64,000 nucleotides of DNA, taken from NCBI GenBank assembly GCA_021234155.1, contig JAJEKV010000042.1:2543257-2607256 (forward strand), read 5' to 3'. The notes beneath the pieces were generated by a model that saw nothing but the letters and a program-made list of their open reading frames with translations, did not search any database and was not told where the DNA came from. Positions 1-12,212 of this stretch are shown here, piece after piece (positions within the stretch are counted from its first letter, which is position 1; every line of letters begins with the position of its first letter). Position numbers and translations under genes: made by a program. Source of the stretch: Isoetes taiwanensis. Lineage: Eukaryota > Streptophyta > Lycopodiopsida > Isoetales > Isoetaceae.

Positions 1-870
1 AGAGCTCCAGATTTACCATATATCTGAGCAATCTAGTTTCCTAAGAACCTATCTCGGCACAGTTTGCGGTTTTTGCAAAGCAACTAGGGATGAAGAAATG
101 TACATGATTTAAGGCTCTTGGACTGCCCCATACTAAAGCCAGAGATTGTTGTCTCTATCACTTTTACCCCAGTCATTCCAGCCGTGTGGAGAGACTGTTT
201 TCCATCCATGTGTAGAGGAACACAACATTAAAGCTAGGGCCCCAAGCTCGCCCCTAAATAAGTCATGCGAGCCACTTATCTTTGCTATGCAAAATGAAAA
301 GCCTAAATAAGTCATGCGAGCCACTTATCTTTGCTATGCAAAATGAAAACCATATCTGCAAAGATCGTGCGTATCTCCTTTGGGCGTTGATGAGAACCAA
401 CAAAGTTATGTGCCAAACGTATATATTTGACAATTACGCAGCACAATCTTTGTGCATTAGTTTTTTCTTCAAGAAAAGGATATGGGGGAATTTCATGTGC
501 TATTACAATAGAAAGTTCAAAAATGACCTAAACGATATAATGATCTCCCATTTGCGGAATATAAAATCCACCGTCCCTTCAATATAGCAATTCTTGAAAT
601 AATGGCGACCTCTGTGATCATAAAGCGTGTCTTGGTGGCCCAAGAATATGCAATTCTAAAATGCGACTTTGTCAGGGCTTATTCTAAGTCTTGCCCGACT
701 ACCCAATGGCTCTCTGAATCAACAAATTGCAAAATCGATCGAAAGTGACAATCACAATCAAGGCCTCAACCGCAATACTTCCATTAGCAATACTTCAAAG
801 GTAAAGCTTAAGGGTAAAGGTTATGCCATTCATGCAGCAAAGTCAAACCTGCCTTCTCTTCCTCTTTAGT
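1..870. repeat. Direct duplication of about 870 bp, copy 1 (window edge)
   Basis: The segment starts with a block (agagctccagatttacc) that recurs at 1286 and stays alignable to about 870 and 2150 respectively. It contains a 49-bp tandem duplication (253-300 and 302-349). The only reading frames are short and broken, and none resembles a known family. The copy runs off the left edge, so the true unit may be longer. No function is assigned. Confidence 0.8.
253..349. repeat. 49-bp tandem duplication inside repeat copy 1
   Basis: Two consecutive copies of a unit beginning cctaaataagtcatgcgag lie at 253-300 and 302-349. The same doubled unit occurs in copy 2 at 1533-1582 and 1584-1632, so the small duplication predates the larger one. 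Confidence 0.85.
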
Positions 871-901
871 CTTTACATATTTGCTTGGATGAACAATCAA
901 C

Positions 902-988
902 GCGACGTAACCCCCGTGTGAATATGCACCCAAACCAAAAGGGGTTTAAGGGGATTTTAATTTAAATGTGTTAAATGCAATAGTTTAT
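902..988. mobile_element. Terminal fragment of a MITE (family of 42771-43156)
   Basis: The block with gtgtgaatatgcacccaaa, a G-rich stretch and aatttaaa matches the terminal inverted repeat of the elements at 6374 and 42771. The internal part of the MITE is absent here. The fragment lies between the two large direct duplications. Confidence 0.55.
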
Positions 989-1285
989 GTTAATAATGTT
1001 AATGGTAGTTGTGTGATTATTATATTAAAAAAAATTTTGGGCCCTTCGTGACTAAAGCAAACATAGGTAAACTTTATGGATCTAAACATTAATATCTAGC
1101 ATTAATTACTAAAAAGCACAATAACATCAAGACAAACAAATTATTTCCATTGCATACCAAGAGCCGCCCAAATATACGCAAACACACTGTTATAAAATGG
1201 GCAAAAACAATAATATCATAAGGTTTACTGAAAGGAGCCATGGCGCCCAATATAAAGCCAGTACAATCCAGCAAGGGCATCTTGC

Positions 1286-2150
1286 AGAGCTCCAGATTTA
1301 CCATATATCTGAGCAATCTAGTTTCCTAAGAACCTATCTCGGCCTGGTTGCAGCTGCAAAGCAACTAGGGATGAAGAAATGTACATGATTTAAGGCTCTT
1401 GGACTGCCCCATACTAAAGCCAGAGATTGTTGTCTCTATCACTTTTACCCCAGTCATTCCAGCCGTGTGGAGAGACTGTTTTCCATCCATGTGTAGAGGA
1501 ACACAACATTAAAGCTAGGGCCCCAAGCTCGCCCTAAATAAGTCATGCCAGAGCCACTTATGCTGCTATGCAAAAATGAAAAGCCTAAATAAGTCATGCG
1601 AGCCACTTATCTTTGCTATGCAAAAATGAAAACCATATCTCGCAAAAGATAAATGCAGTATCTCCTTTGGGCAATGGGAACCAACAAAGTTATGTGCCGC
1701 CAGTATATATTTGACAATTCGCAAAGCACAATGTCATTGCATTAGTTTTTCTTCAAGAAAAGGATATGGGGAATTTCATGTGCTATTACTGTTAGAAAGT
1801 TCAAAAATGACCTAAACACGATATAATGATCTCCCATTGCAGAATATAAAATCCACCGTCCCTTCAATATAGCAATTCTTGAAATAATGGCGACCTCTGT
1901 GATCATAAAGCGTGTCTTGGTGGCCCAAGAATATGCAATTCTAAAATGCAGCTTTGTCACCGCTTATTCTAAGTGCAGCGGCCTGACTACCCAATGGCTC
2001 TCTGAATCAACAAATTGCACACTGATCGAGTGACAATCACAATCAAGGCCTCACTGCAATACTTCCATTAGCAATACTTCAAAGGTAAAGCTTAAGGCTG
2101 TAAAGGTTATGCCATTCATGCAAAAAAAGTCCCACGCCTTCTCTTCCTCT
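1286..2150. repeat. Direct duplication of about 870 bp, copy 2
   Basis: Colinear with 1-870 at an offset of about 1285 bases. Differences are not spread evenly: they cluster at short sites where copy 2 carries extra or rearranged GC/A triplets (for example near 1345, 1650-1735 and 1970-2035). No intact gene is seen in either copy. Confidence 0.8.
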
Positions 2151-4191
2151 TTGAGTCATGGCCAATTGGATTAGGAAGCTTGGCCCGAAGCCCCAAAAGC
2201 TTTGTCCCTGCATCCTTAAACAGCACGGTAGAATTGGTTGCCTATACTTGCTGTATGTGGCCCATTGCAGCAAGATTGAATCCCATGGTCCCTTTTAGCG
2301 GTTTGTATAGCGGGATGAACAGTTTGCATGGAGTGAGAGAAGCATGGGCGTAGGCTGATGGGTTTATAAAGTTTAAGACTCTACCCACTGATTTGGCACA
2401 GCGAGCATCCCGGCCTGCATCGTTAAGAGCCGAAACACTGACCCCTAGCTCCAAATTCAAAAACAATACCTTTTTGCTGGCATGGTGTCAAAGCTCCTTC
2501 AAAAAGACGTGCCAAGTTTTGAAACGATCAGAGCCAATCTTGCTGCTTCCAAGTTCTGCTGCTGTGTCCGGTCAGGGTCCAAGCAATCGGCAGAGCGGAG
2601 AATAAAAACCCTAGAACCCATGAGCTCGATATCTACACTAGCTATGGACATTGTTTAGGAAAAAATACACGAGGGAAATAGACCATGAAATAGCCTTGAT
2701 TAAGGACTCAAGGACTCAATCTTGACCATTAAAAAAAATGCATGGCACAAGCATCATGCAAACAGGGGTCTAAACCATTGAGAATATGAAATTAGAAGAT
2801 GAAAATACAGTGCACACTCTAGATGTACGCATTAGTACACCCCCTGAAATACGGCCACCAAATCATATAAAAACCATAGGAAAAAACGTACAAAAATACA
2901 AAAGAAACCCCCTGTTATTGTGCTACATATTCTTTCAGTACACTCTTGCAGTCCTCTGATTCATCTCAGAAGTACAAGTTGATAATGCTCTAGGAAGATC
3001 AACATAGAGTTAAACTTAAAGTTTTGTAGAGCATGTTCCCATCTATCATTATTATGGCAGTGGCTTCCAAAAAACCTATAAAGTGATGCAAACTAGGAGC
3101 CGAATCCCAAGAAGCTACCAGCGTTCCAATTGGTCAACTATGTATACATGAATCGGATTTGACCTTGATTGACGTTAAAACGCCATGCTTATTATCTTGC
3201 AATATTTGTGGCACTATTGGTAGAACATTTGTATTCTCTCAAAATTTCTTACACTGATCTAGGATCTTCATATCTTTTAGATCCAAACTTAACAAGCAGA
3301 TTTGTGCTATGGCTGATGAACGTCAAACCAACAGTTGTGGAAAATTTCGTAACTTGGTTGTGATGTAATAATATACACTCGCTATGTGATCACCTCCACA
3401 TTCTCAAGGCGGCTGTGTCGATGGAGTGATATCACATAGAGTTCAATTCTACTTGCAACTTATAATGAATAGAAATATCTCTCAATCATTTCTTTTAAGA
3501 CAAAAATAGTCATTTTTATTTCAAAAGTACCAATTGATATCTTAAGACAACTCCACAAACTTTATAGTTTATCTTCATCATTTCTTGCAATCAATCGTGC
3601 TTATGCCCGGCAACGCCAGGCACCGTTACTAGTGTTAATCAAACTCCTTTGCAATTAAGACCTAATATTTCATAGTAAAAGTCATCTTTTATGTCTGCGC
3701 ACCACAGCAAATTGTGCAAAAGAATGGTTCTCGGCTTGACATCATTGGTTATATTTTCAAAGCAATATTGGAAAGTCTTTAACTACAAAGCTAAGGAATG
3801 CCTACAATAGTATATCACCACAGGCCATGATTCCGACCAACCTAGTGAGTGCTCTTGAAGTGAAATTGAAATCTAAACATGTAAGATACTTTCAATGCAT
3901 TCTGGAAAGGATGGTTGCAAAAATAAAATTGCAAAACAAATGCAATACTTGAAGCATACAATTCTTACATCCTATTAAGGGACCTCCTGTACAGACATGG
4001 TCATAGTGCTCATGAGCATCAATTAAGGTAAGTGATGTCATCTAAGCATCAACCTATGCAACTCCTCACATTCATTTTTATGACGCACTTTCAATGATCC
4101 TTATTAGAAGTTGTTCAAAATCTTTCCTATATGTTGTTTAGACTTCGTTGTAATTCTTCTGCAAAACCCTTCTAAACATTAGTTTACTACA
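2151..4191. other. Intergenic stretch, no gene recognised
   Basis: AT-rich sequence without a coding frame I can support. The only recognisable item is an isolated copy of the SINE terminal repeat at 2907-2930 (reverse complement of tgtagcacaataacaggggg), which may mark a solo or deleted element. Confidence 0.5.
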
Positions 4192-4643
4192 ATATGTAGC
4201 AAAATAATAGGGGGTTCCAGGGGCATTTGATATGGATATAATTCCTAAAACTATAGACCATATTTCTAAAATAATTCAATAGGTTGTTATAAAAAAAAAC
4301 ATTGATTTAAGATAAAAAATAATCACGTTAGCTCACTGGTTAGATTGGTTAAACTAGTCTTATTAAGACATTGAGTTTATTTGGTAGAGGTTCGAGCCCC
4401 CGCATTTCGAATTCTAAAACCTTAAGCAAAGCCGTATTGGGGCTCGATATACCATCAAAACCTTAGGCAAACTCGTATTTGACATCTCAAAATCATATGC
4501 GCCCCAATCACAAATGATCAGAAGCAAAACGAGAGGTGCCCAGAGGCTCTAACATACGGTCTGGGCCGTAGAATCGACGGATCCGACGACTGTGGTAGTC
4601 CAGGGTGTACCTCTTTTAGAATATGTAGCAAAATAACAGGGGG
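4192..4643 (+). mobile_element. SINE-like element with tRNA-type boxes and direct terminal repeats
   Basis: The element is bounded by near-identical direct repeats (4192-4214 and 4621-4643, core atatgtagcaaaataa). It contains a pol III-like A box (4329-4340, ttagctcactgg) and B box (4389-4399, ggttcgagccc). An inverted second copy lies at 10537-10967 with the same terminal repeats, which shows it is a dispersed unit. A tRNA-derived SINE is the simplest reading. The 20-bp-plus repeats conserved between two insertion sites are unusual for target duplications and could instead be short terminal repeats belonging to the element. Confidence 0.6.
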
Positions 4644-6373
4644 TTTCCTTCTTTATAGTCTTTAATGGTTTTGCTATGATTTTGTCGATGAATTCATGTG
4701 CACATACTAAATAGTATTTCTAGAGTGCGACCATTTCTCAGCATTGATTTTAAAGAAGGGGCAAATCGTGTGGTAGAGACTTCTTTTATAGAAGTCCTAT
4801 TGTTTTTATTTTTAAGGTTTTTTTTTAGGGTATCAAGGAATCCGGCAACACTGCTGTGGATTGTGGCTCGTCGCAGGTGGTTCGTTCATCCTACAGGCAA
4901 GCTTCATGGGAACACTGTTGGAGTGTTCTTGCAAAGGGCTTTGGTTTTTGAATCCTGCAATGCATTCTGTTCGATTTTCTCTAGAAAATCTGGCATCATA
5001 GTCTAAATTAACAGAAGTTCCAAAAGCAAGAATCACATCCAAAAGACGATTGTGCTTAGGCCAAAGAAAGCTTGAGAAACAAAGGAAAGGTAATAGATTC
5101 GAAGAATTTCTACTTCTAGAGCTTTTCTTTTATCATGGGTAGGCCAGGGAAGGAAGAATTGACAATTTCTTGACCTTGAAATGAGATCCAGGAAGCATGC
5201 ATCTATTTCAAAGTTTTGATCCAGCCCGTAAAAGATGGCATGGCTTGTAAAAGATAGGCATTGGGATTCCATTTGTGAGTGCTTTCACAACAATATTGCA
5301 TTGGGAATTTAGTTTCCGAGGGCAAAAAATTAGGGATGCAATACAGGCAGAAAGGCATGGAGCACCTTCACAGAAATGTTCCGTAATTTCTCTACATTTT
5401 GCATGCTTTCCATGAATGGGCCCATCTTATTCTTGAAGGGTCTCTCAGGTCTCAACCCCTCTCATTTTATTTTGATGAACTATTTTCCAGGTCCCTGTTT
5501 AACGGAAGATTCTTCATCCAGAACACCCTTAGATGATTAAAACAAGATTTGTATAAATACAAATTCACATTGGGGCCATGGTCAGATTGTTGTGATCATA
5601 CTAAACATTCTAGATTTGGGTTCTCCAGATCAAGATCTTAGCAAACATATTCATATACGTTAAAGCTCATTTTTTATGGCACAATGCGAGGACAGATGTT
5701 GCAGGTGCATTTTGTGTGCCATACTATGCAGGAATTGATGCTTTAAATTATATACAATGCCAGGAGAAACACGATCCCAACATCGAGCACATATAGTGCT
5801 AGTAGATATGGTGTACTTGGTGCTAGAAGGGCACAGATCATTTCATGATTTTACAAAAAATGCGCATAGGATTTTCGGCAACAGATCCAGATGTGGCACC
5901 ATCAGGGATCATGTTTGCACCTTGTTTTGATGGAGAAGAACCCTTGGATAACATAACTAGATCTTTGATAGAGAAGAATCCTTGGATGAGAAATAAGGTA
6001 GTAGCATATCCATCATCATACCATCATCATACCAGTAGGGATCTTATAAATTAGCTACACACTTGTCTATTATTGCTAGTAACATGTGCACATGCGGATG
6101 TAGACTTTTTCTCATAGCTTGCAAATAAAAAAATCGTTTTTTATAAGTCCATCCCCTTTACATGTTTTTACCCTTGGCTATTGTTGCTGGCATGATAGAG
6201 GCGTGGAGGGAACATGATAGAGGCTTGGAAGTTGGAGGTAACATGCATCACCTGGTATATATGTATATTTTTATTGGTCTTTGTGTAACTCAGGTTCGAT
6301 TCCTGGGGGGTCTTCAACGATGGCATATTTTGCTACATATTTTCCTCTAACATGTACACCACCTTTTCATTAC
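4644..6373. other. Intergenic stretch, no gene recognised
   Basis: Contains short open frames only (for example 4698-5006 on the + strand). None has a recognisable motif, a splice context or a counterpart elsewhere in the window. I see nothing else that I can support here. Confidence 0.5.
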
Positions 6374-6705
6374 AAACCATTACATCCCTTTTAAATTAAA
6401 TTCCCCTTGAAACCCCCTTTGGTTGGGTGCAAATTCACATGGGGGTGATGTAGGGCAGCGAGAGCCCCTAAAATTGTATCACACATGTACAAAATCAACA
6501 CCACTTAGTACATTGTCTCAAACCTTATAGTATTTTGCGAACCTCGTTATACAGTATACCAAAACTTGTACAAGCATACCCCACAAATGAAGATCATTAT
6601 TTACGGTCTAGATCAAGGAATAAAGAGCAAATATGCCCATTCGATAGCCCTCTATGCCTGGAGTCGATCCATGTATGAATATACACCCAAATCAAACAAT
6701 CTAAT
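6374..6705 (-). mobile_element. MITE, second copy, one end truncated
   Basis: The left terminal repeat (6374-6460, starting aaaccattac) and the interior align with the reverse complement of 42771-43156. The right inverted repeat is cut short after about 6702. The element is non-coding. Family identity rests on the shared interior block as well as the termini. Confidence 0.65.
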
Positions 6706-7889
6706 CCTTTGCCCCAAGCCTGCCTTACTGCTAGTTTTAGTTTTGGTGAACTAGTAGAGACTATCAAATTATCAAAATAATCTGATGTTCATTTCTTTGA
6801 TCTCATCACTATCTTTGAAGCTAGAAGTCGATTATACTTGATTTTAAATGTAAATATTTGACGTATCTTTTTAAAAGGCTTGAATGATGTGGTTACTAAC
6901 GATGGTTTTATTGGATTATGATTTGAATGGATTTAACTTCCTCTAGACTAAGCCTAATTATGGATATTATTTTTGTGGACTTGCTTAAGTCTGGACTGGG
7001 ATCATTGGTGTGATCCGTAACAGTTTTTGCGCATACTCTGCTCTTGTGTCGTATATTTAGGTGTGTTCTTTTGGTAAAGATCGCATTGGCTATCTTCTCC
7101 ACTTTTTATCTTGTATTGAGTTATAAAGATCCATTAGTATAAGCTCAAATCGGACGTACGCTAAGGACGACGACTTTGACTGTAAGCGAAGCATATTAAT
7201 TTGCGAATATTGAGCGACTTGAAGGCTTTCTTGCTTTAGGCCAACTACGATTAATTACAAATTATCCTTCTAAATGCATGTTGCAAGCTATTTTGAGCAA
7301 AATGAGAATGTATTTTCTCTCAAATTAATGAATTCGTGCCTATATGAGTGAAGGACTAGGCAGTTTTGAGAGTCTTCAAAAGAATGTTCTTGAAACTTTT
7401 TGGAACTTCAGAGAATATTCTCAAAGGTTCTAGAGGAATATTTTTAATATGTTCATATATACATATAATATAATATTTGTATGGTTGTCACACCTGTCAC
7501 AATTTTTTTGAGTGCGGCAGAATGATGTTTTTGGTGAAGACGCACAGGAGGGCCCTCACGTCCATCAACCCAGGGGGCTTCACTTGTAACAAAGGGGTAT
7601 GTCATCTGCGTTCAAGGGTGGCCAAAAACATCCTTGGTATACTGACTTACGAAAGCTAATTTAACCCTTAAAGTATATAGTTTACCCCATATAGTGGTGG
7701 AAAAACCCTCTAATGGTAAGTACGCTTATGTAAAATGGTTGAAAACCCCCCTTATATTTGAACTCACATGTTCCGTACGCCCAACAAATGTGAATCTCCC
7801 AGGCCATCAACCTTCCCTCGAAACAAGTGGTTTGATGCTCATTGCAAAGAGCTTAATTGCTTGCTCAGGCTGGTAATTGATCCCACTCT
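6706..7889. other. Intergenic stretch, no gene recognised
   Basis: AT-rich, with only short frames on either strand and no motif, paired repeat or known element end that I can identify. Confidence 0.45.
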
Positions 7890-8800
7890 CAGGTTGCAGG
7901 TAATGAAATAAAATAAAGCTTTTCTCAAGGGCAAGAAGGCATAGTACGCTATAGAGCATCAACAAGAAATGCTCTACCTCCTTGACTGACACCTCAAAAT
8001 ATATTAGGGAGAACACTACATAAACCTATGCAACCTATAATAACAGGGTCTGCAATAACGTGTCAACATATTTAGGCCCATCCAATAGCCCAACATTGGC
8101 TATAACTAAGACAGATATCGCTAAAGGCTTGCAATGCCTTGCAGATAACAAAGCTGTAGACTTAAATGGCATGCATACAAAATTGTTAAAGTGGGCTGGA
8201 CCTTCGATTGTCTGTGTCTTGACTACTCTGTTCAATAGGACCCTCCAAAACACTTTCCCTCAAAATGGACCGTCAATAGAGTGGTTCAATTGATAAACAA
8301 ACAATCCTCGTTGCTCTATCAACTACCACAGAATCATGATCAGTCCATTGTTGGCAAAACTGCTAGCCACAATTCTTGAGCAACAATAAACATCATAAGA
8401 AGAGGAAATAGGGGTACTTGCACTTGGTCAAATTCTACAAACAGGGTTCAGGCCTAAACACTTCATCATATAGATGTTATCCATAATGCACACCTTGTTA
8501 GAGGACAATAGAAATAAACAACATGACTTTTATTGTTGTTTTGTGGATTGTGCATAGGCTTTCGACAAAGGTCCCTAGAGAGAAGTTGTGGAAAGACTAA
8601 TACAGTTGGCGGTCCTCCATGAGTTGCAAAATGCAATACACAGACTATACAAGACCTACTTAGCTCGAATGCTACCGTTAGGTAACTTATCAACAGTGCT
8701 ATCAAAGTCTGTCAAGGGTGTCCACCCTCTCTCACGCTGTTTAGGTTGTACATTGATTAGCTTGATCAGTCCATGTACTGGGCCATTGGTATTCAGAATT
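7890..8800 (+). pseudogene. LINE-M reverse-transcriptase fragment
   Basis: The decayed reading frame keeps reverse-transcriptase landmarks: a finger-region stretch KAVDLNGMHTKLLKWAG near 8150-8205, TGFRPKH near 8448, and a palm motif read across stops as FVDCA-AFDKGP near 8542-8575. The same residues occur at 15230-15640 and 44530-44900. It encoded the polymerase of a non-LTR retrotransposon, which copies element RNA at a nick in the chromosome. Several stops and frameshifts make it non-functional. The stretch ends where a reverse-oriented LINE tail begins at about 8826. Confidence 0.7.
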
Positions 8801-8825
8801 GGCCAATCACAGGTTGGAAGCTTTT

Positions 8826-8890
8826 ATGATAGAGATAGATTTCTTAACGTTCATGGAGACCAAATTGACCATGGGACCCAAACAACAAAA
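8826..8890 (-). mobile_element. LINE-M 3' terminus, minus strand
   Basis: The complement of the family's terminal block is present (catggagaccaaattgacc followed by gggacccaaac), with a short GATAGA-type tail on its left side. Downstream in the family orientation the usual interior is replaced by the unidentified ORF at 8890-9915. Confidence 0.65.
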
Positions 8891-9915
8891 AGGGCATGGA
8901 AGCCCAAAAAGTACAAAGAAGAAAATAGTGCTAATGCTAATGGTAGCTTTGTGGTACCTAAATTATCTAGACATAGCCAATCCAATAATTGGACGACCAT
9001 TGATCTAGAATGTTTGCTGCGCCTCCCCTGTACACTGCCCATTTCTTTTGCAGGCAAGATGCCCTGACCTTGCAAAGCTCCTCCTTATGGTTACACAATT
9101 GAAGAAAAAGATCCACTTCTACTGAAAAACTAGTCCCTTTGAGATGGTTGCCATGTTGAAGAACATGTAGACGGCTGAGAGCATCGTGATATCGAACTAA
9201 AACATGTTGAGGACAATCAAGACTTTCGCTCCCACCCTAACATGCCCGATGTCAGTGAAGAAATGCAAAGCCTCATCCACAGCTGAATAGGCATTAGTCT
9301 CTGCCTCTACAACCCTTATAATATGCAAGGTCAGGGTACTAGTAGTAGCAGATGCTCAACGTCGCGGCTCCTGGTCCACATTGGATTGTGGAGATGTCTG
9401 TACTCTCACCTCAACATGTTCCCTTTCCAATCTCAGCACTCTCGCATCAATATAGTGCTTCTGCTATCGCATTAATTCTGACTCTAATATCTATACGAAA
9501 GCATCAGTTGTTTCCATAATACTGGCCATTAGAGTATGGGACTAAGGCATGCATTGACTGCAACAATTGTGCCCAATCTCACAATATACACGGTCATAGA
9601 TGTGGCTGTCATCCTTACCTCACAAATAGTTTGTACCTGATCACGAAGTGCAGGAGGAAAATGTTGAACTTGCACTTCTAGAGTACTTTGAAGATTCTTC
9701 CAGTGTTGAAAGGTAAATGTACCAGATTTGATCCTTGGCACTGGCAGTTGAGGACAAAAAATTCCTGCAATATTAGGTCTATCATTCTCGTTCAAAAGTG
9801 GTCTCTGAGGACAAAATAGTTTAGATGGCAGAACACCCAACACTGTTGTCCAAAGTCTTGTAAAATGCTCAATAGCTACATTATTACTAGATCTTGTTGT
9901 GTTTTCCATGATCAC
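8890..9915 (-). pseudogene. Unidentified degenerate ORF of about 340 codons
   Basis: From a start at 9915, an open frame of 128 codons runs to 9529. After a frameshift, one frame continues to about 8890 interrupted by about six stop codons (near 9456, 9358, 9207, 9120, 9010 and 8969). The middle has a charged, heptad-like stretch (RVLRLEREHVEV) suggesting a coiled coil. It does not look like reverse transcriptase, integrase or gag to me. It ends directly against a minus-strand LINE 3' terminus, as a sequence captured by LINE machinery would. A decayed host gene, LINE ORF1 or virus-derived sequence are all possible; I cannot choose. Confidence 0.4.
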
Positions 9916-10536
9916 AGGTTGTATTAATCCAATGAAATCATTTTGGGCAAAACATATAAATCAGAAAACTTAATCAATCATGGCCATATCATATACCATC
10001 AAAAAGCCTTTGAAGAGAGCTCCTAATACAAAAGAATTTCACGGACCTAGAATTATGATAAAGAGTATATTACTTTCAAAATTGCAATGCATGCATTGCA
10101 AAAAAGGTACCCGAATTAAAAAACTCAAAAAACAAGTACCTACACAAGCTTATACCAATATAAACTCTAGACGATATACCAATATCTTATACCAATATAA
10201 ACTTTACACAAGCTTTCCAATGAGCCCAAGATCATCTAATTCTAACATACATAGCTCAGGTTATGAGCTCGGGAACAAGTATCCATTCTAGTGCTTTTCT
10301 CTCTAGCGCTTCTCTCTCTATAATTACCACAAAGCAGAGTTGTATGCATGCCCCCCGCCATACTTGTCACAGTTTTGATAGAGCTTGTCCACCTATATGC
10401 AATAGAAATCGGGGTCATCAATTGCTACTTGGAGGACTTAAAACGAGTCCAAAAAGCCTTTCTGACTTGAGCACTTAAATCTATCGTTCTATATCAAATT
10501 CTTCTACAGGGAACAAAATTCTCACTTTTTTAGTGT
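9916..10536. other. Intergenic stretch, no gene recognised
   Basis: Short frames only. A local direct repeat of taccaatata-type units occurs near 10150-10200. Nothing further can be supported. Confidence 0.4.
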
Positions 10537-10967
10537 CCTATTATTGTGCTATATATTTAAACGAGGTGCACCCTGGACTACCACAGTCGTTGGATCCGTC
10601 AATCCTACAACCCAAATCGTATATTGGAGCCTCTGGGCACTTCTTGTTTCATTTATGGCCATTTATGATTGGGACACCCTATGGCCTAAGGTTTTGATGG
10701 AATATCGAGTCTCTATACGCCTTCGCCTAAGGTTTTAGAATATGAATTGCAGGGGCTTAAACCTCTACCAAAATAACTCAATGTCCTAATAAGACTACTT
10801 TGACCAATATAACCAGTGAGCTAAGGTGATTATTTTTTATCTTAAATCTATGTTTTTTTTAGAACCCATTCAATTGTTTTGGGGATATGATTTATGGTTT
10901 AAGGAATTGCTATTTTTACATCCATATCAAATCCCCCTAAACCCCCCCTGTTATTGTGCTACATATT
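10537..10967 (-). mobile_element. SINE-like element, second copy
   Basis: Reverse complement of 4192-4643. It keeps the tRNA-like boxes in decayed form (complement of the A box near 10810-10820; the B box near 10752-10762 is mutated). The direct terminal repeats are present at 10537-10557 and 10945-10967. Confidence 0.6.
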
Positions 10968-11420
10968 CGTCAGAAGGTGATAAATATGGGAGACACTCAC
11001 CTCCCAAACCTCGCCTACACTATGGCCATAGGTGCATAACGCCCTAAAGCCTATTGGAAGGGGAAGCGTGCCACTTGATTTCCAGATGGAATATGCAGGA
11101 ACATGGGTGCATACAGGTACAGGACAATGAGGATCATAATCCCCCAAAGCAGTATCTAAATGCATGCTTTTTGGTAAGCTTTGGGATGCTAGTGCTCTAG
11201 GGTTGGTAAAGACATCACACTACAAAAGCCAGGTTAATTCCACGCTTGCCTGGGATCCACAAGAGTATCTCTTGACACATTTGCCCATGAAGAAGTGCAG
11301 AACAAAGGTGAGACATACTGCCTCAGAACTGAGACAGGCAAATGGGCCAGAGAAGAGCGAGTTACATGGTCTGTCAATGTTGCCAAATAAAAATTATTGA
11401 AGATCAGTGCCATACTCATT
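10968..11420 (+). pseudogene. Decayed LINE-M 3' coding fragment
   Basis: A stretch reading AYTMAIGA near 11020-11040 parallels the block at 45466-45489 of the longer LINE copy (AYTMAIGP). The following sequence resembles the family's C-terminal region with frameshifts. It may belong to the same insertion as the 3' end at 11985-12078, with unrelated sequence between them. Confidence 0.4.
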
Positions 11421-11712
11421 AGAATTGACTAGCATTCGTGCCTATTCGGGCATGATATACCGGGTTGGTTACACTTAACCGACCATTACATGTGATATTG
11501 CAGACCCCTTCCTTTGCTTATAACAGCAAAGTATATCAAAAATTTAGAGGTTTTGGAACTGCTATGATAGCTAGATCCTTATAACCTTATAACAAAACTT
11601 TGAGATAAAAAAGGAAATAGTAAATCCGAGATGAAAATGACTACTATGAAAACTGTAAATATCCGAAATATTTCCTGTAGTCTTTGTTTTGGAGGACTCC
11701 CCAGCAAGCTTA

Positions 11713-11952
11713 CTAAGCCACGTCAAGCACATCCTGTAGTGTGAAATCCGGGATGTCTCCTTTGCCAAACATCCCCAGCATTATATCCAAATCTTCTGAT
11801 GTATAGTTGGTGAAGTCAAGTAGAAGCAGGACATGGGCCTGTCTTTTCTGCTGCCATTTGTGGAACAAATTTTCAAAGTAAGGTTTGAGATTGTTAAATC
11901 TCCATACCTCTTTATTATTCAGCACCTTCTTTATAGCCTTAGCATGAACCAA
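11713..11952 (-). CDS. Unrecognised short ORF (79 codons)
   Basis: An open frame with even, soluble-protein-like composition (a VHAKAIKKVLNNKEVWRF start and an acidic C-terminal half) lies between two pieces of LINE-M. I do not recognise it and see no flanking exon. It could be part of the C-terminal region of a retroelement or a captured fragment. Confidence that it is a real protein-coding gene is low. Confidence 0.2.
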   Translation of the reverse strand: MVHAKAIKKVLNNKEVWRFNNLKPYFENLFHKWQQKRQAHVLLLLDFTNYTSEDLDIMLGMFGKGDIPDFTLQDVLDVA

Positions 11953-11984
11953 TTCTCTTCTTAGCGATTATCAGCGAGCTTATG

Positions 11985-12078
11985 AGTACTAAGGTTTTTC
12001 CTTCGAAAGCCCTTTGGGGCGAGAATAGTCTTGATGTATTCTTTGTGTGGGTTCCATAGACTTTTTAGTTTATGTAGG
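11985..12078 (+). mobile_element. LINE-M 3' terminus
   Basis: Shows the family's terminal order: aaggtttttccttcgaaag, a G-rich patch, then gggttccatagact. The tail repeat is not evident. It lies immediately upstream of the next full-length copy of the same family. Confidence 0.6.
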
Positions 12079-12212
12079 CATTCCAGCTACACATTCTATT
12101 ATACAAAATCCCCTTTCAAACTTCAAAAGGTGCTCTGCCCGCGTTTTTGAGTCCCCAGATTGGATTCTAAGCACCCTTTCCGCAGCCAGAGACCCCTCAA
12201 ATTTTGAAAGTC

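Noticed and set aside
4325-4400. A true tRNA gene
   Set aside because: A and B boxes are present, but there is no complete cloverleaf and the unit is part of a dispersed SINE-like element.
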